The notes beneath the pieces were generated by a model, which was given only the letters and a program-made list of their open reading frames with translations, did not search any database and was not told where the DNA came from. Position numbers and translations under genes: made by a program. A DNA stretch of 23,459 nt from a virus. Numbering within the stretch: the first letter of the stretch is position 1; the number at the start of each line of letters is the position of its first letter. Shown here in pieces: positions 5,931 to 13,341 of the stretch. Location: positions 1-23,459 of the IMG/VR virus record IMGVR_UViG_3300043469_000998; one strand, given 5' to 3'.

Positions 5931-8486
5931 ATGGCTGACATCGACAGGCTGCGGCAGGAAAACCCGCTGCATATCGTTGCTGCTGATTTCGGAGTGCGTC
6001 TTGAAAAGGACGGCCATGAATTCATCGCCTGCTGTCCTCTGCACCAGGAAGACACGCCTTCGTTCACGATCTTTCCCGGCAAGGATGGGGTCCAGCGGTT
6101 TCACTGCTTCGGCTGTGGGGAAAAGGGCGACGTTCTGGATTTTGTCCAGAAGATGAAAGGCGTCGATCTCAAGGAAGCGATCCGCGTCCTCGGTGGTGAA
6201 GTGCGCCGTGAAAACGTCCAACCGCGCCGGATTGCGGAACCGGTGGACATCTACGCGGGGATCGTGCCGCTGGCTCCTGCCGGTGAGATCAAGGCCGGTC
6301 GGCGGGTGAAACTATGGAACCCGAAGCGCGACAAGTTCGGGACGATCACGCCTTCGATGGCGTTCCCGTATCGCGCGGCGGATGGCAGTCTGATCGGCTA
6401 CGTCCTGCGCCACGATCTTCAGGACGGCGGCAAGGAAACCCCGATGGTGATGTGGTGTCGCCTGCCTGACGGGTCCACGGAATGGTGCCGGTATCCGTTC
6501 CCGAAGCCGCGCCCGCTGTTCGGCCTGGATCGTCTGGCCGGTGGAAAACAGGTGATCATCTCCGAAGGTGAGAAGTGCGCCACGGTCGGGGCCGCGATCA
6601 CGGGGCGGCTGTTCATGTCATGGGCAGGGGGAACCTATGGCATCCATCATGCAGATTGGTCGCCCCTTGCCGGTCGCTCGGTGGTGATCTGGCCGGATGC
6701 CGATGGGCCGGGGCTGGAAACCGCGTCGAAGATTGCCGCGATCCTGCACGGTATGGGCTGCACGGTGAAGGTGATGGATGTCCAGGACAAGCCGAAGGGC
6801 TGGGACATCGCCGATGCTGCCGATGAAGGCTGGTCGCGGGATGAGATCGATGCGTTCATGCGCGCGCGTGTGCGGGCCTGGGAACCTGATGGGGGCGATA
6901 CCCCGCCCGAACCGCCTGCACCGCCTCCTGCGCCCGCTCCTGAAGCCCCAGAGGGTATTCCTGAGCCGCCACCGCGTGATTACGATGCTGGCGATTGGGT
7001 GCCTGATCCCTACGGCGATCTGGGCGAAGTGGAGATGGACAAGTCCGGCGAGTTGATCGAGTTCGACAAGTCGAAGCGGCGCGCGGTGCCTGCGTCTGGC
7101 AGATCGAAACCCGGCATCCCATACCGCGCGTGGGGCGGCGATGCTGACTTGATGCGGGAGTGGGCGTTCCTGTCGTCAGAAGGCGTGTTCTGTCACGTCC
7201 ATACCGGGGATCGTATGGCGCGCGGGCCGTTCGATCTGGTGATGGTGAATGACACTCCGATGATCGAAACAATCGACGGCAAGGGCGAAACGAAAAACGT
7301 GCGGTTTCCTCCGTCGAAAACGCTGATCGATTTCTGCGACGGTCTGGTGGCATCTCGGACAATGTATCGGCCTGACGTGGATGCGATGACGGTCTGGGTC
7401 GATGGGGTGCTGCACCTGAATTCATATCTGCCTGCATCGGTGCCGGTGGCTGATCCTGACTGGCAGTCGCATGACGCTTGGCGGGCGGCGCGGGATCACA
7501 TCCACAATATCCTGCCCGATGGGGCTGATACGATCATTAAGTGGCTGGCGCACAACGTCCAGCATCCCGGCAAGAAAATCCTCTGGGCACCTATCCTCGT
7601 CGGTCAACAGGGCGACGGGAAAACCACAATCGGGTCGATCTTGCAGCAAGCGATGGGGCGGCGGAACGTGGTCGCGGTCGGGCCGGAAGAACTGTTCTCC
7701 GATTTCACAAGCTGGGCTGAAGGCGCGGCGGTGCGGGTGCTGGAAGAACTGCATCAGGACGGTGTGAATAGATCGTCAGTCGTGGAAAAGCTGAAAGCGC
7801 CTATCACGAATTCCGAAGTGCCGGTGGTGGGCAAGGGCGAGAAAGGCCGCTCGGTCGTGAACGTGACGAATTACATGGGCCTGACGAATAACATGGACGG
7901 GCTGCGGATACCTGAAGGGGATCGGCGGTTTGGCGTCTGGAAGACACGGTTCAAGGATCGCCCGCAAGTGCTGCGGGAACTGACGAAAGAATACTGGCGG
8001 CGGCTGCACGATGCCATCGGGAAGCACCCTGAAGTCCTGCGCGGCTGGCTGCTGTCCGTCGATCTGTCTGATTTCGACAGGTTCGATGCGCCGTCTATGA
8101 CGGATGCGAAAATCGCCATGATCGAAGCGTCCCGGTCGCCGCTGTCTGCGGACATTCGTGAGGCTATCGCGCTGGGCGGGCTGGGCGTCGGGCGCGACGT
8201 GCTGGTGACTGACATGCTGAACGATCTGGTGAAGGCGATGGGCGGGCGGTCTGCCTCGACCACAACGATGTCCAGCATCATGCGGGAAATGGGATGGGCG
8301 CGTCTGGACAAGACCGTGAAGTGGAACGGCAAGCCTCGCCGGGTTTACTATCTGCCGGGGCCGTGGTGCGAAGGGCTGGAAGGCGCTGATCTGGCTACGG
8401 TGCTGCGGGAACGGTTGCAGGATACCGAACTGGATCGGCCGGAAATTGATGACAGGCAGGGCGTGATGGACCCTGCGCTGTGGTAG
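5931..8486 (+). CDS. DNA primase-helicase: CHC2 zinc finger, Toprim and DUF5906/SF3 helicase
   Basis: The 851-residue protein starts with a CHC2 zinc finger (CPLH at 35-38, CFGC at 59-62) that reads the primer start site. A Toprim domain follows, with SEGEKC (about 210) and VIWPDADGPG (about 251-260) supplying the metal-binding acids. A Pro-rich linker (about 325-350) leads to an ATPase domain with Walker A GQQGDGKTT (about 558-566), acidic motif EELHQDG, and GLTNNMDGLRIPEGDRRF, the DUF5906/superfamily 3-like helicase signature. It should both unwind and prime at the fork. It is one of the largest genes here and ends the early operon. Both activities look intact. No polymerase follows, so the host replicase is probably recruited. 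Confidence 0.92.
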   Translation: MADIDRLRQENPLHIVAADFGVRLEKDGHEFIACCPLHQEDTPSFTIFPGKDGVQRFHCFGCGEKGDVLDFVQKMKGVDLKEAIRVLGGEVRRENVQPRRIAEPVDIYAGIVPLAPAGEIKAGRRVKLWNPKRDKFGTITPSMAFPYRAADGSLIGYVLRHDLQDGGKETPMVMWCRLPDGSTEWCRYPFPKPRPLFGLDRLAGGKQVIISEGEKCATVGAAITGRLFMSWAGGTYGIHHADWSPLAGRSVVIWPDADGPGLETASKIAAILHGMGCTVKVMDVQDKPKGWDIADAADEGWSRDEIDAFMRARVRAWEPDGGDTPPEPPAPPPAPAPEAPEGIPEPPPRDYDAGDWVPDPYGDLGEVEMDKSGELIEFDKSKRRAVPASGRSKPGIPYRAWGGDADLMREWAFLSSEGVFCHVHTGDRMARGPFDLVMVNDTPMIETIDGKGETKNVRFPPSKTLIDFCDGLVASRTMYRPDVDAMTVWVDGVLHLNSYLPASVPVADPDWQSHDAWRAARDHIHNILPDGADTIIKWLAHNVQHPGKKILWAPILVGQQGDGKTTIGSILQQAMGRRNVVAVGPEELFSDFTSWAEGAAVRVLEELHQDGVNRSSVVEKLKAPITNSEVPVVGKGEKGRSVVNVTNYMGLTNNMDGLRIPEGDRRFGVWKTRFKDRPQVLRELTKEYWRRLHDAIGKHPEVLRGWLLSVDLSDFDRFDAPSMTDAKIAMIEASRSPLSADIREAIALGGLGVGRDVLVTDMLNDLVKAMGGRSASTTTMSSIMREMGWARLDKTVKWNGKPRRVYYLPGPWCEGLEGADLATVLRERLQDTELDRPEIDDRQGVMDPALW

Positions 8487-8686
8487 GCGGCGCTGATTTG
8501 CCCGAATTTCACCTGCACGACTATGAAGCCATCGCGGAGCAACAGGTGCCGGTCCTCCCGGTCGATAAGGGCCATGTTTGTCAGCTTCCTCACAGCGTTG
8601 GAAGCCTTGAAGGATGCCGCGCGATATTCGGCTGGGTCAACCTTCTTCGCGGAAGGTTGTCTCTCCTAACGGAAGGGGATGCGACA
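8487..8686 (+). other. 200-base segment before the endolysin, coding status unclear
   Basis: Three frames are open over part of this stretch. A GTG at 8480 overlapping the primase stop would give the endolysin a 69-residue N-terminal extension. A different frame (ATG 8574) gives a 31-residue peptide starting MFVSFLTALEALKDA. The minus strand is open from about 8668 to 8503 (…ALIDREDRHLLLRDGF) but without a good start signal. None has a clear Shine-Dalgarno. I leave it as a leader region. Confidence 0.35.
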
Positions 8687-9460
8687 ATGGAAATTTGGAA
8701 GGGCAAGGCCAAGCGTATCGAAGACATCGATCTCCCGCGCGTCGGTCATATGATCGGTGTGGGCGAAGATGAGGTTCATGCGATCCTGGATGTGGAAAGC
8801 GCCGGATCGGGGTTCGACAGCAAGGGCCGCGTGAAGATGCTGTTTGAGCCGCATGTGTTCTGGCGGCTGCTCGGCAAGGGGCCGAAGCGCGATGCTGCTG
8901 CAAAGCAAGGGCTGGCATATCCGAACTGGCGGCGCGACTATCCGAAGGACAGCTTCCCGCGCCTGATCGCGGCGATGAAGATCGATCCTGAGATTGCACT
9001 GCGATCCGCGTCGTGGGGCCTCGGCCAGATCATGGGGTTCAATCACGCGGCGGCTGGGTTTTTGAGTGCGGCGGCGATGGTGAAGGCGTTTGCCGATGAC
9101 GAAGATCAGCATCTGGAAGCGATGATTAGGTTCATCAAAGCGAACAAGCTGGATGATGAACTGCGCCGTCACGATTGGGCCGGGTTTGCGCGCGGCTACA
9201 ACGGGCCGGGGTTTGCGAAGAACGGATACGACAAGAAGATCAAGGCGGCGTTCGACCGTTGGCAGAAGATCAGGGATACCGAATGGTCGCCTGCGCCTGC
9301 GATCTCGCCCGTGCGGACTGCTGAAGCCATCCCGGTCGGGCCGGATGAAGCTGCTGGTCGCGCCGGTGGTTTTGGCGCGCTGATCGCTCTGATCACGGGC
9401 TTGCTGGCTGCTGGCCTGGGCGCGTTCTGGGATCGGGTGGTCGCGCTGTTTGGGGGTTGA
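8687..9460 (+). CDS. Endolysin, N-acetylmuramidase (DUF3380-type) with C-terminal membrane segment
   Basis: The 257-residue protein matches the N-acetylmuramidase family: catalytic Glu in LDVESAGSGF (Glu37), LFEPHVFWRLL, NWRRDYPKDSF and SWGLGQIMGFN, then GFARGYNGPGFAKNGYDKKI. It cuts the glycan strands of peptidoglycan to release progeny. ATG 8687 is chosen because GGAAGGGG lies 9-16 bases upstream and the family normally begins close to this point. After a Pro/Ala linker (about 200-226) comes a hydrophobic segment, GALIALITGLLAAGLGAFW, followed by RVVALFGG, which predicts a C-terminal membrane anchor. No separate holin is adjacent. Its stop lies within the -35 of the small-RNA promoter. Confidence 0.88.
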   Translation: MEIWKGKAKRIEDIDLPRVGHMIGVGEDEVHAILDVESAGSGFDSKGRVKMLFEPHVFWRLLGKGPKRDAAAKQGLAYPNWRRDYPKDSFPRLIAAMKIDPEIALRSASWGLGQIMGFNHAAAGFLSAAAMVKAFADDEDQHLEAMIRFIKANKLDDELRRHDWAGFARGYNGPGFAKNGYDKKIKAAFDRWQKIRDTEWSPAPAISPVRTAEAIPVGPDEAAGRAGGFGALIALITGLLAAGLGAFWDRVVALFGG

Positions 9461-9485
9461 CGCCTGCAACGGCTGATGCGATATT
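9457..9485 (+). promoter_or_regulatory. Promoter of the small-RNA cassette
   Basis: TTGACG (9457-9462) and GATATT (9480-9485) are separated by 17 bases. The -35 contains the endolysin stop codon. The -10 lies inside an operator-like palindrome (9475-9491), the same arrangement as at the switch and accessory promoters. Expected start is near 9491-9493. Confidence 0.6.
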
Positions 9486-9491
9486 CGCAAC
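9475..9491. promoter_or_regulatory. 17-bp operator-like repeat on the small-RNA promoter, site 7
   Basis: GATGCGATATTCGCAAC has a perfect core TGCGA-TAT-TCGCA and the family right arm TCGCAAC; only the second base departs from the outer GTTG. It lies between genes and covers the -10, so repressor binding would silence the RNA. Confidence 0.6.
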
Positions 9492-9615
9492 AGGTCTGGA
9501 TGACGGTTCTCCCAAGACGGACCTCGTTAAATGTCTAGCGTGAGACGCATCGTCCCGGCGATACGGGCTACCTCCCTGTTGGACTTAGGGCCTCGCTTCG
9601 GCGGGGCCTTTTTTT
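9490..9615 (+). ncRNA. Candidate phage small RNA of about 125 nt
   Basis: A promoter predicts a transcript starting at 9490-9493 and a strong terminator ends it at 9615. Its 5' CAACAGG (9488-9494) is fully complementary to CCTGTTG (9575-9581), so the body may close on itself if transcription starts early enough. GCGT/ACGC (9538-9548) and CCCG/CGGG hairpins lie inside. CCTCCC at 9571-9576, just before the terminator, is an anti-Shine-Dalgarno sequence of the kind exposed in alphaproteobacterial Hfq-linked small RNAs (from memory it recalls the suhB/ar14 group, not verified). No reading frame with a start signal is present. Confidence 0.5.
9589..9615 (+). terminator. Rho-independent terminator
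   Basis: GGCCTCGC pairs with GCGGGGCC (one G-T wobble) around a TTCG tetraloop and is followed by seven T. It ends the small RNA and also any read-through from the early and lysis genes. Confidence 0.9.
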
Positions 9616-9699
9616 GAGGGGATGGCGCAAGACACTGGTGCAAACTGGCCAAGCGCGGCTGACGATGCGCGATCCCCTTGCATTGGACCGCATAACTGC

Positions 9700-9787
9700 G
9701 GGAGGTGGGTAGCTGGTGCTACTTGGACGTTCGTGACGTGGCCACGGTAACGGCGTCATCATTTCGGTTCGATCCCGGCGCTTCCCA
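9700..9787 (+). other. tRNA-like segment, possible attachment-site relic
   Basis: GGGAGGT (9700-9706) can pair over seven positions, two of them wobbles, with GCTTCCC (9780-9786). GTAG/CTAC (9709-9722) forms a D-arm-like hairpin with GG in its loop. GGTTCGATCC (9766-9775) is a canonical T-loop with four stem pairs. The anticodon arm is poor (three pairs around TTCGTGA) and no CCA follows, so I do not call a working tRNA. The 3' half overlaps, antisense, the end of the integrase remnant, the usual place for an attP core copied from a host tRNA gene. Confidence 0.3.
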
Positions 9788-10057
9788 GGTCCATCCCGCC
9801 CATCGATCACCCGTCTGCCTGATGTGGGTGTATCGCTTCAGGCTCTGCCACGACCGATGCCCTGACACTGCCGCGACGTGCGGGATCGTCCAGTTCATTT
9901 CGAACAATCGGCTGATCCCTTCATGTCGCAGATCGTGAAATCTAAGATCATCGATCCCCAGAAATCGACAGGCGCGGGTGAAATTCGCGCTGATCGTGTC
10001 GGCGGCGAAAGGAAATATCTCGGCGCGGCGGCGGTCGAGGCGCGAACGGCGAGGGGG
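9719..10057 (-). pseudogene. int: Tyrosine recombinase (integrase), C-terminal remnant
   Basis: On the minus strand 112 codons read as the end of a phage integrase: FHDLRHEGISRLFE is box II with catalytic His and Arg, VAAVSGHRSWQSLKRYTHI has the catalytic GH and the nucleophile Tyr. The N-terminal arm-binding and core-binding domains, the first catalytic Arg and the Lys are all missing. A normal integrase is over 300 residues. No ATG or GTG starts the conserved part; the frame opens directly after the amber stop (10060-10058) of the upstream 65-residue gene, in the same frame. This suggests a deletion that joined unrelated DNA to the integrase tail. The last 20 codons run antisense through a tRNA-like sequence. 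It cannot catalyse integration alone. Confidence 0.8.
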
Positions 10058-10255
10058 CTATGCCTCATCTGGAAACCTCTCCATAAAGTCTTTGCGCGCC
10101 TTTCTGCTCACGTCCAGAAAAGCGCCAACCCGCGCAAACGCTTCTTCGTAGGTTGCGCCTGTGGATGTCATGGGGAACCCGTGCAGCTTTGCGCTGATCG
10201 TTCCATCCGGCATCTCTGTAGCTGTAGCGGCTTCGCGCCAAGGCCGTTTGCGCAT
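10058..10255 (-). CDS. Small hypothetical protein
   Basis: This 65-residue protein contains MPDGTISAKLHGFPMTSTG and ATYEEAFARVGAFLDVSRKA, a short beta strand pair followed by a long amphipathic helix. The pattern loosely recalls HicB-like or DUF1902-type folds, but I would not name it. The ATG lies five bases after the stop of the 28-residue membrane peptide gene and has GAGGGG in front. It is the last intact gene of the leftward operon and ends in TAG, immediately after which the integrase remnant continues in frame. Confidence 0.6.
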   Translation of the reverse strand: MRKRPWREAATATEMPDGTISAKLHGFPMTSTGATYEEAFARVGAFLDVSRKARKDFMERFPDEA

Positions 10256-10259
10256 CCCC

Positions 10260-10346
10260 TCACCCCCTCAACCTGGCGCAGGCAGCCCACACGCCCGCGA
10301 AGAACGATACAGCCGCAACAACGACGGCGGCGATGAGGCAGGTCAT
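10260..10346 (-). CDS. 28-residue hydrophobic membrane peptide
   Basis: The peptide MTCLIAAVVVAAVSFFAGVW plus ACARLRG is almost entirely one membrane helix with a short basic C-terminal tail, giving a likely outside-N, inside-C single span. Its ATG overlaps the upstream stop (ATGA), and GGAAGGTGA lies just before it inside the upstream gene, a good ribosome-binding site. It sits five bases before the next start. Tiny membrane peptides of this kind can modulate membrane complexes or act as lysis helpers or toxins; none of this can be told from sequence. Confidence 0.5.
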   Translation of the reverse strand: MTCLIAAVVVAAVSFFAGVWAACARLRG

Positions 10347-10552
10347 GGCTCACCTTCCAGCGCGCGGAGGATGGACGCTGCCACGGCCTGACAGCCCATG
10401 TCGGAAGCAATCGCCGCCGCCTCTTTCAGCGCCCCCGCCCGCACGTCCTCGGCGGGTGCGGCGGGAAGGGCGCGGATCATGCGGATGGCAGTCACCAAGT
10501 CGTTTTCGGCAACGGCTTTCAGCGCCGCGTCACGGTCGATCATGTCACCCAT
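10343..10552 (-). CDS. Small helical hypothetical protein
   Basis: The 69-residue protein starting MGDMIDRDAALKAVAEND is Ala-rich and helical throughout, with a second helix ALKEAAAIASDMGCQAVA. The ATG chosen overlaps the previous gene's end in the junction AATGGGTGA and has GGAGG six bases upstream; longer starts are less likely. It resembles short phage proteins of the form 'MIDRDAALAA...' found in accessory operons of Rhodobacterales phages. Function is unknown. Its stop overlaps the membrane peptide start. Confidence 0.6.
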   Translation of the reverse strand: MGDMIDRDAALKAVAENDLVTAIRMIRALPAAPAEDVRAGALKEAAAIASDMGCQAVAASILRALEGEP

Positions 10553-11192
10553 TGCTGCCTCCATCGGTGAGGGCGGCGGCGCGTATCGTCGCCAGATTGT
10601 TGTCGTATCCACCGGGGAACAAGCCAGCAGCTATCCGCATGACGCGCTCTTGATCACCCTCCATCCGCGCCAGACGGGCGCGCAGGGTGGCGGCTTCGGC
10701 GGCTTCATCTCGGTAGCGGCCTTCCCAATAGCGGAAGTCTGCCGGGTTGGCATGGTGCGCTTCCCGCTCGGCCTGCAACCACGCCACCGTCGCGGTCAGC
10801 GCCGATATGCGGGCGGCGGCTTCCGGCACCCATTGGCGGGTGAAGGCGATGAAGCAGGCGTTTGCCCACGGCTCCGAAGTGCCCATCCACGACGGGGTGC
10901 AGACTGTTGCGATGGTTTTTGCCGCGCCGTTCTTGGTATAGCCTTCGGCGCAAATCTTGTCCGGCTGACCGGGGATGGTCCATGGCCCATCCGTCACGCC
11001 TTCCAGCGCAGCCGTTGCCTGTGCCACTAGATCATCCCCCGGCGCGAGGTGGCGGGCGATGGCGGCGAGGACTTCATCGCGATCTAGCCAAGCGCCGTCT
11101 GCTGTAGGGATGAAACCGTTGCAGTCGTCAGGGTCTGTGCCATAGCGCGGCACGTCCTTCAGCCAGCGGGCGGCTTGTTCGATGGGGTTCAT
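10545..11192 (-). CDS. Hypothetical protein with Ea22-like repeats and a coiled-coil half
   Basis: The 215-residue protein has an N-terminal part with DGAWLDRDEVLAAIARHL, then ATAALEGVTDGPWTIPGQP, a segment seen in many phage accessory proteins ('L...TPGPW'). The stretch CFIAFTRQWVPEAAARISAL leads to a helical coiled-coil (about 120-195) rich in Ala, Glu and Arg. The phrase order L..TDGPW … N..FIA..R.WVP.L..R matches Ea22/DUF551-like phage proteins of unknown role. It overlaps the upstream gene (ATGA) and the downstream one (AATGGGTGA). Function unknown. Confidence 0.7.
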   Translation of the reverse strand: MNPIEQAARWLKDVPRYGTDPDDCNGFIPTADGAWLDRDEVLAAIARHLAPGDDLVAQATAALEGVTDGPWTIPGQPDKICAEGYTKNGAAKTIATVCTPSWMGTSEPWANACFIAFTRQWVPEAAARISALTATVAWLQAEREAHHANPADFRYWEGRYRDEAAEAATLRARLARMEGDQERVMRIAAGLFPGGYDNNLATIRAAALTDGGSNG

Positions 11193-11359
11193 AGGGTTAC
11201 GTCCTCGTCAATAAGACGTTGCAGGGCGGCCTCAATTGCGGGCTGGTATCCGATGCGCTTGCCATCCTTTAGGCGGTTGTTTCGCATCACCATAATGGCG
11301 AAGTGCGTTAGCGCATCGCGGTCCTCAAGCAACGCCTTGGCGGCTTGTCCGGCTGTCAT
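11189..11359 (-). CDS. Small hypothetical protein, 56 residues
   Basis: MTAGQAAKALLEDRDALTHF opens a 56-residue helical protein that continues MVMRNNRLKDGKRIGYQP and ends in EAALQRLIDEDVTL. The ATG has GGAAGG eight to nine bases upstream. Its stop shares ATGA with the start of the 215-residue gene, and the charged, evenly spread composition looks like a real gene. I recognise no family. It is probably a small nucleic-acid or protein-binding accessory factor by context only. Confidence 0.55.
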   Translation of the reverse strand: MTAGQAAKALLEDRDALTHFAIMVMRNNRLKDGKRIGYQPAIEAALQRLIDEDVTL

Positions 11360-11363
11360 CACA

Positions 11364-11411
11364 TCATCCTTCCGTTGTGTTGTGGGCGATAAGGGAGAGG
11401 GCGCGGGTCAT
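11364..11411 (-). CDS. Possible 15-residue leader peptide
   Basis: Between the zinc-ribbon gene and the 56-residue gene the ATGA at 11411-11408 restarts translation for 15 codons ([15 protein letters not shown]) and stops five bases before the next ATG. It continues the overlap pattern of this operon and would carry ribosomes across the gap. It may be no more than a coupling device. Confidence 0.25.
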   Translation of the reverse strand: MTRALSLIAHNTTEG

Positions 11412-11611
11412 GCGTCATCCTCGTATAGCGGGCGGCATGTCCAAGAGTGCGAAACATAAACGCCAACAGAAAAAGACGTTTCGCAGCCTCCGCATTCCCA
11501 CTCGGAGGTGTCTTCGCTGTATAGTCTGTAGTTATCGTCGGCAGGATTGTTGAGGTAGTTGCAGTGCGGGCATTCCGCGCCCTTGGTGCTGTATGTTTCT
11601 CGCTCACCCAT
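11408..11611 (-). CDS. Zinc-ribbon protein, 67 residues
   Basis: The protein has two Cys pairs, CPHC (residues 15-18) and CGGC (about 40-43), 20-odd residues apart, in an otherwise polar, aromatic-rich chain ([24 protein letters not shown]). A further Cys lies near residue 59. This is a small rubredoxin-like zinc ribbon, a fold used by phages for nucleic-acid or protein binding. The ATG overlaps the end of the 210-residue coiled-coil gene in the junction AATGGGTGA. Specific role unknown. Confidence 0.7.
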   Translation of the reverse strand: MGERETYSTKGAECPHCNYLNNPADDNYRLYSEDTSEWECGGCETSFSVGVYVSHSWTCRPLYEDDA

Positions 11612-12236
11612 TGGCCTTCCCTCCCAGCTTGGCGAGGACGGCTTTCACCTTCTTCTCCACAACCTCCATGTTCATATTCGCGCCAGACAGCGCGGCATCT
11701 GCCAGCCGCAGCGCCTCCACCAGTTCATCCATCAGCGCGGGGGCGGGCGTGTCGAGGGCGGCGAGTTCTTCCTTGACGCCGGGTATATGCAGCACGGCTT
11801 GCAGCTTTCGTGACTGTGCGGCGAATGCGCGCCTCCACTTTGCAACCACATCCACCTGCGCGGTGAGCGTGGCGACGGTGGCCTCGGCGGGGTGCAGGCG
11901 TGACAGCAAATCCCGCGCTCTCATCATGTGCTGCGTCCGTTCAGCGCGCGCCTCATCCCGCTCCTTCTCCACCTCCGCCAGCTTGGCCTCGGCGGCTTCG
12001 GCTCTGGCCCGTTGTTCGCGGAACAGTTCTAGCCTGCGCTTGGCGCTGAATTTCCAATCAGCGTCATTTTCGATGTAGGCTTTCAGCGCATCCGTCTCGG
12101 CCTGCATGGCGCGGAGGGCGACGATCAGGCGGTCAATCATGGCCGTGTCTTGGCCGAATGACACCTTCTCGCCCATGTGGATCATCGCCGATAGCGCCTC
12201 GGCCTCCGCAATCAGATTCTCGTCACTCACAGACAT
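11604..12236 (-). CDS. Coiled-coil hypothetical protein
   Basis: The 210-residue protein is nearly all helical, with a heptad-rich core (about 40-110: [38 protein letters not shown]) and a second helical block near the C terminus. Such Ea22-like coiled-coil proteins are common in leftward accessory operons of phages and usually have no known function. The ATG at 12236 lies seven bases downstream of the point where it overlaps the secreted-peptide gene in another frame, with GGGAGGATT before it. It ends in ANG-stop, the same ending as the 215-residue protein. Confidence 0.65.
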   Translation of the reverse strand: MSVSDENLIAEAEALSAMIHMGEKVSFGQDTAMIDRLIVALRAMQAETDALKAYIENDADWKFSAKRRLELFREQRARAEAAEAKLAEVEKERDEARAERTQHMMRARDLLSRLHPAEATVATLTAQVDVVAKWRRAFAAQSRKLQAVLHIPGVKEELAALDTPAPALMDELVEALRLADAALSGANMNMEVVEKKVKAVLAKLGGKANG

Positions 12237-12384
12237 CTAATCCTCCCACTTACCAACTGAATACAAACCCCGGTCGCCACCTGACCCCGGTCCGTGGTGC
12301 AGACATACGCCTGACCGACAAACACACAGCGCGTGGCGGCGTCGGCGGCGCTGGCGGTCAGAGCCAGCATGATCAGCGCGGTTT

Positions 12385-12388
<4 letters not shown>
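12227..12388 (-). CDS. Secreted 53-residue cysteine-rich peptide
   Basis: MKTALIMLALTASAADAATR is a clear signal peptide: a Lys, a hydrophobic core and an Ala-x-Ala cleavage site near residue 18. The mature part, about 35 residues, has four Cys (21, 30, 42, 52), enough for two disulphides in the periplasm. The ATG overlaps the upstream stop (ATGA), and GGAGG lies upstream within the repeat-protein gene. Its end overlaps the coiled-coil gene. I recognise no family. An exported phage peptide could alter the envelope or block superinfection, as inference only. Confidence 0.6.
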
Positions 12389-12716
<328 letters not shown>

Positions 12717-12717
<1 letters not shown>

Positions 12718-13073
12718 CACACAGCCTCAACGCTGGCAGCCGCTTCCGCCGTCACGTCAATCATCGCGCAGGCGTTGAACACGGTCACGGTCGCCTGTGC
12801 AGGCGAAAATTTGCACTCGCTTTTCTTGACGCCATAGGTGGCAACGTCGATCAGGCTGATACCCGTCGCGGCGCACCATTTCCAAAGCTGACGCGCGTTC
12901 TTCAGGTGAACGGTCGAACCGTCATTCCCGGCATACTCGCCGTAGATCACGCCCGCGTCACGGCTGCGGATGATCACCTTGCGACCAAGCTGGCCGATGG
13001 GCGCGGATGCCGTCGCGGGCTGGCTGATCTGCTCGAGTAAAGCAACGGCGGATTTCAGTGCGTTCAAATCCAT
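12717..13073 (-). CDS. DUF6948-type phage protein
   Basis: The 118-residue protein has VIIRSRDAGVIYGEY, STVHLKNARQLWKWCAATG, YGVKKSECKFSPA and VTVFNACAMIDVTAEAA. This order (R-x-x-x-A-G-V, ARxLWxW, Cys-Lys-Phe, then an I-x-x-T-E-x-A tail) is the signature I associate with DUF6948 proteins found in many phages beside Gly-Ser repeat proteins. The ATG at 13073 has AGAAGGAG ten bases upstream; a GTG at 13130 would extend it but is not needed. Function unknown. Confidence 0.65.
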
Positions 13074-13137
13074 GTCGAGTTTTCTCCTTCTGCTGGCACT
13101 CGGGATGTCGGCCCGCGCGGGGCCGATCACCGGAGGG

Positions 13138-13317
13138 TCAGGCGGCGAGTGCCGCCCATCCTGCGGGCGTGACGAACGTCACCGAACCCATTACGCGGAT
13201 GTATCCCTTGCGCTGAAGCGAAGCGAACGTGCGGGCTGACACGTTCAGATCGTGCGGCCAGAACTTTTCTCCGTTCTCTGCGATTTCAAGGATCGCGTCG
13301 TGCTGCGCCTTCGTCAT
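13138..13317 (-). CDS. Small winged-helix-like protein, 59 residues
   Basis: The product starts MTKAQHDAILEIAENGEKFW, continues NVSARTFASLQRKGYIRV and ends in VTFVTPAGWAALAA. The layout helix, turn-helix ('SARTFASLQRKGYI') and a beta hairpin ('VMGSVTFVTPAG') is that of a minimal winged helix of about 60 residues. It is the first gene behind the second leftward promoter and its operator, with GGAG upstream of the ATG. It may be a regulator of the accessory operon. Confidence 0.65.
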   Translation of the reverse strand: MTKAQHDAILEIAENGEKFWPHDLNVSARTFASLQRKGYIRVMGSVTFVTPAGWAALAA

Positions 13318-13341
13318 CTCAAGTTCTCCTATCGGTGCGGT

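Noticed and set aside
9700-9787. Functional tRNA gene
   Set aside because: The anticodon stem has only three pairs, the D loop is short and there is no CCA. Kept as a tRNA-like element only.
9878-10336. Plus-strand 152-codon frame
   Set aside because: It lies antisense to the integrase remnant and three small minus-strand genes with coupled starts, and has no family resemblance.
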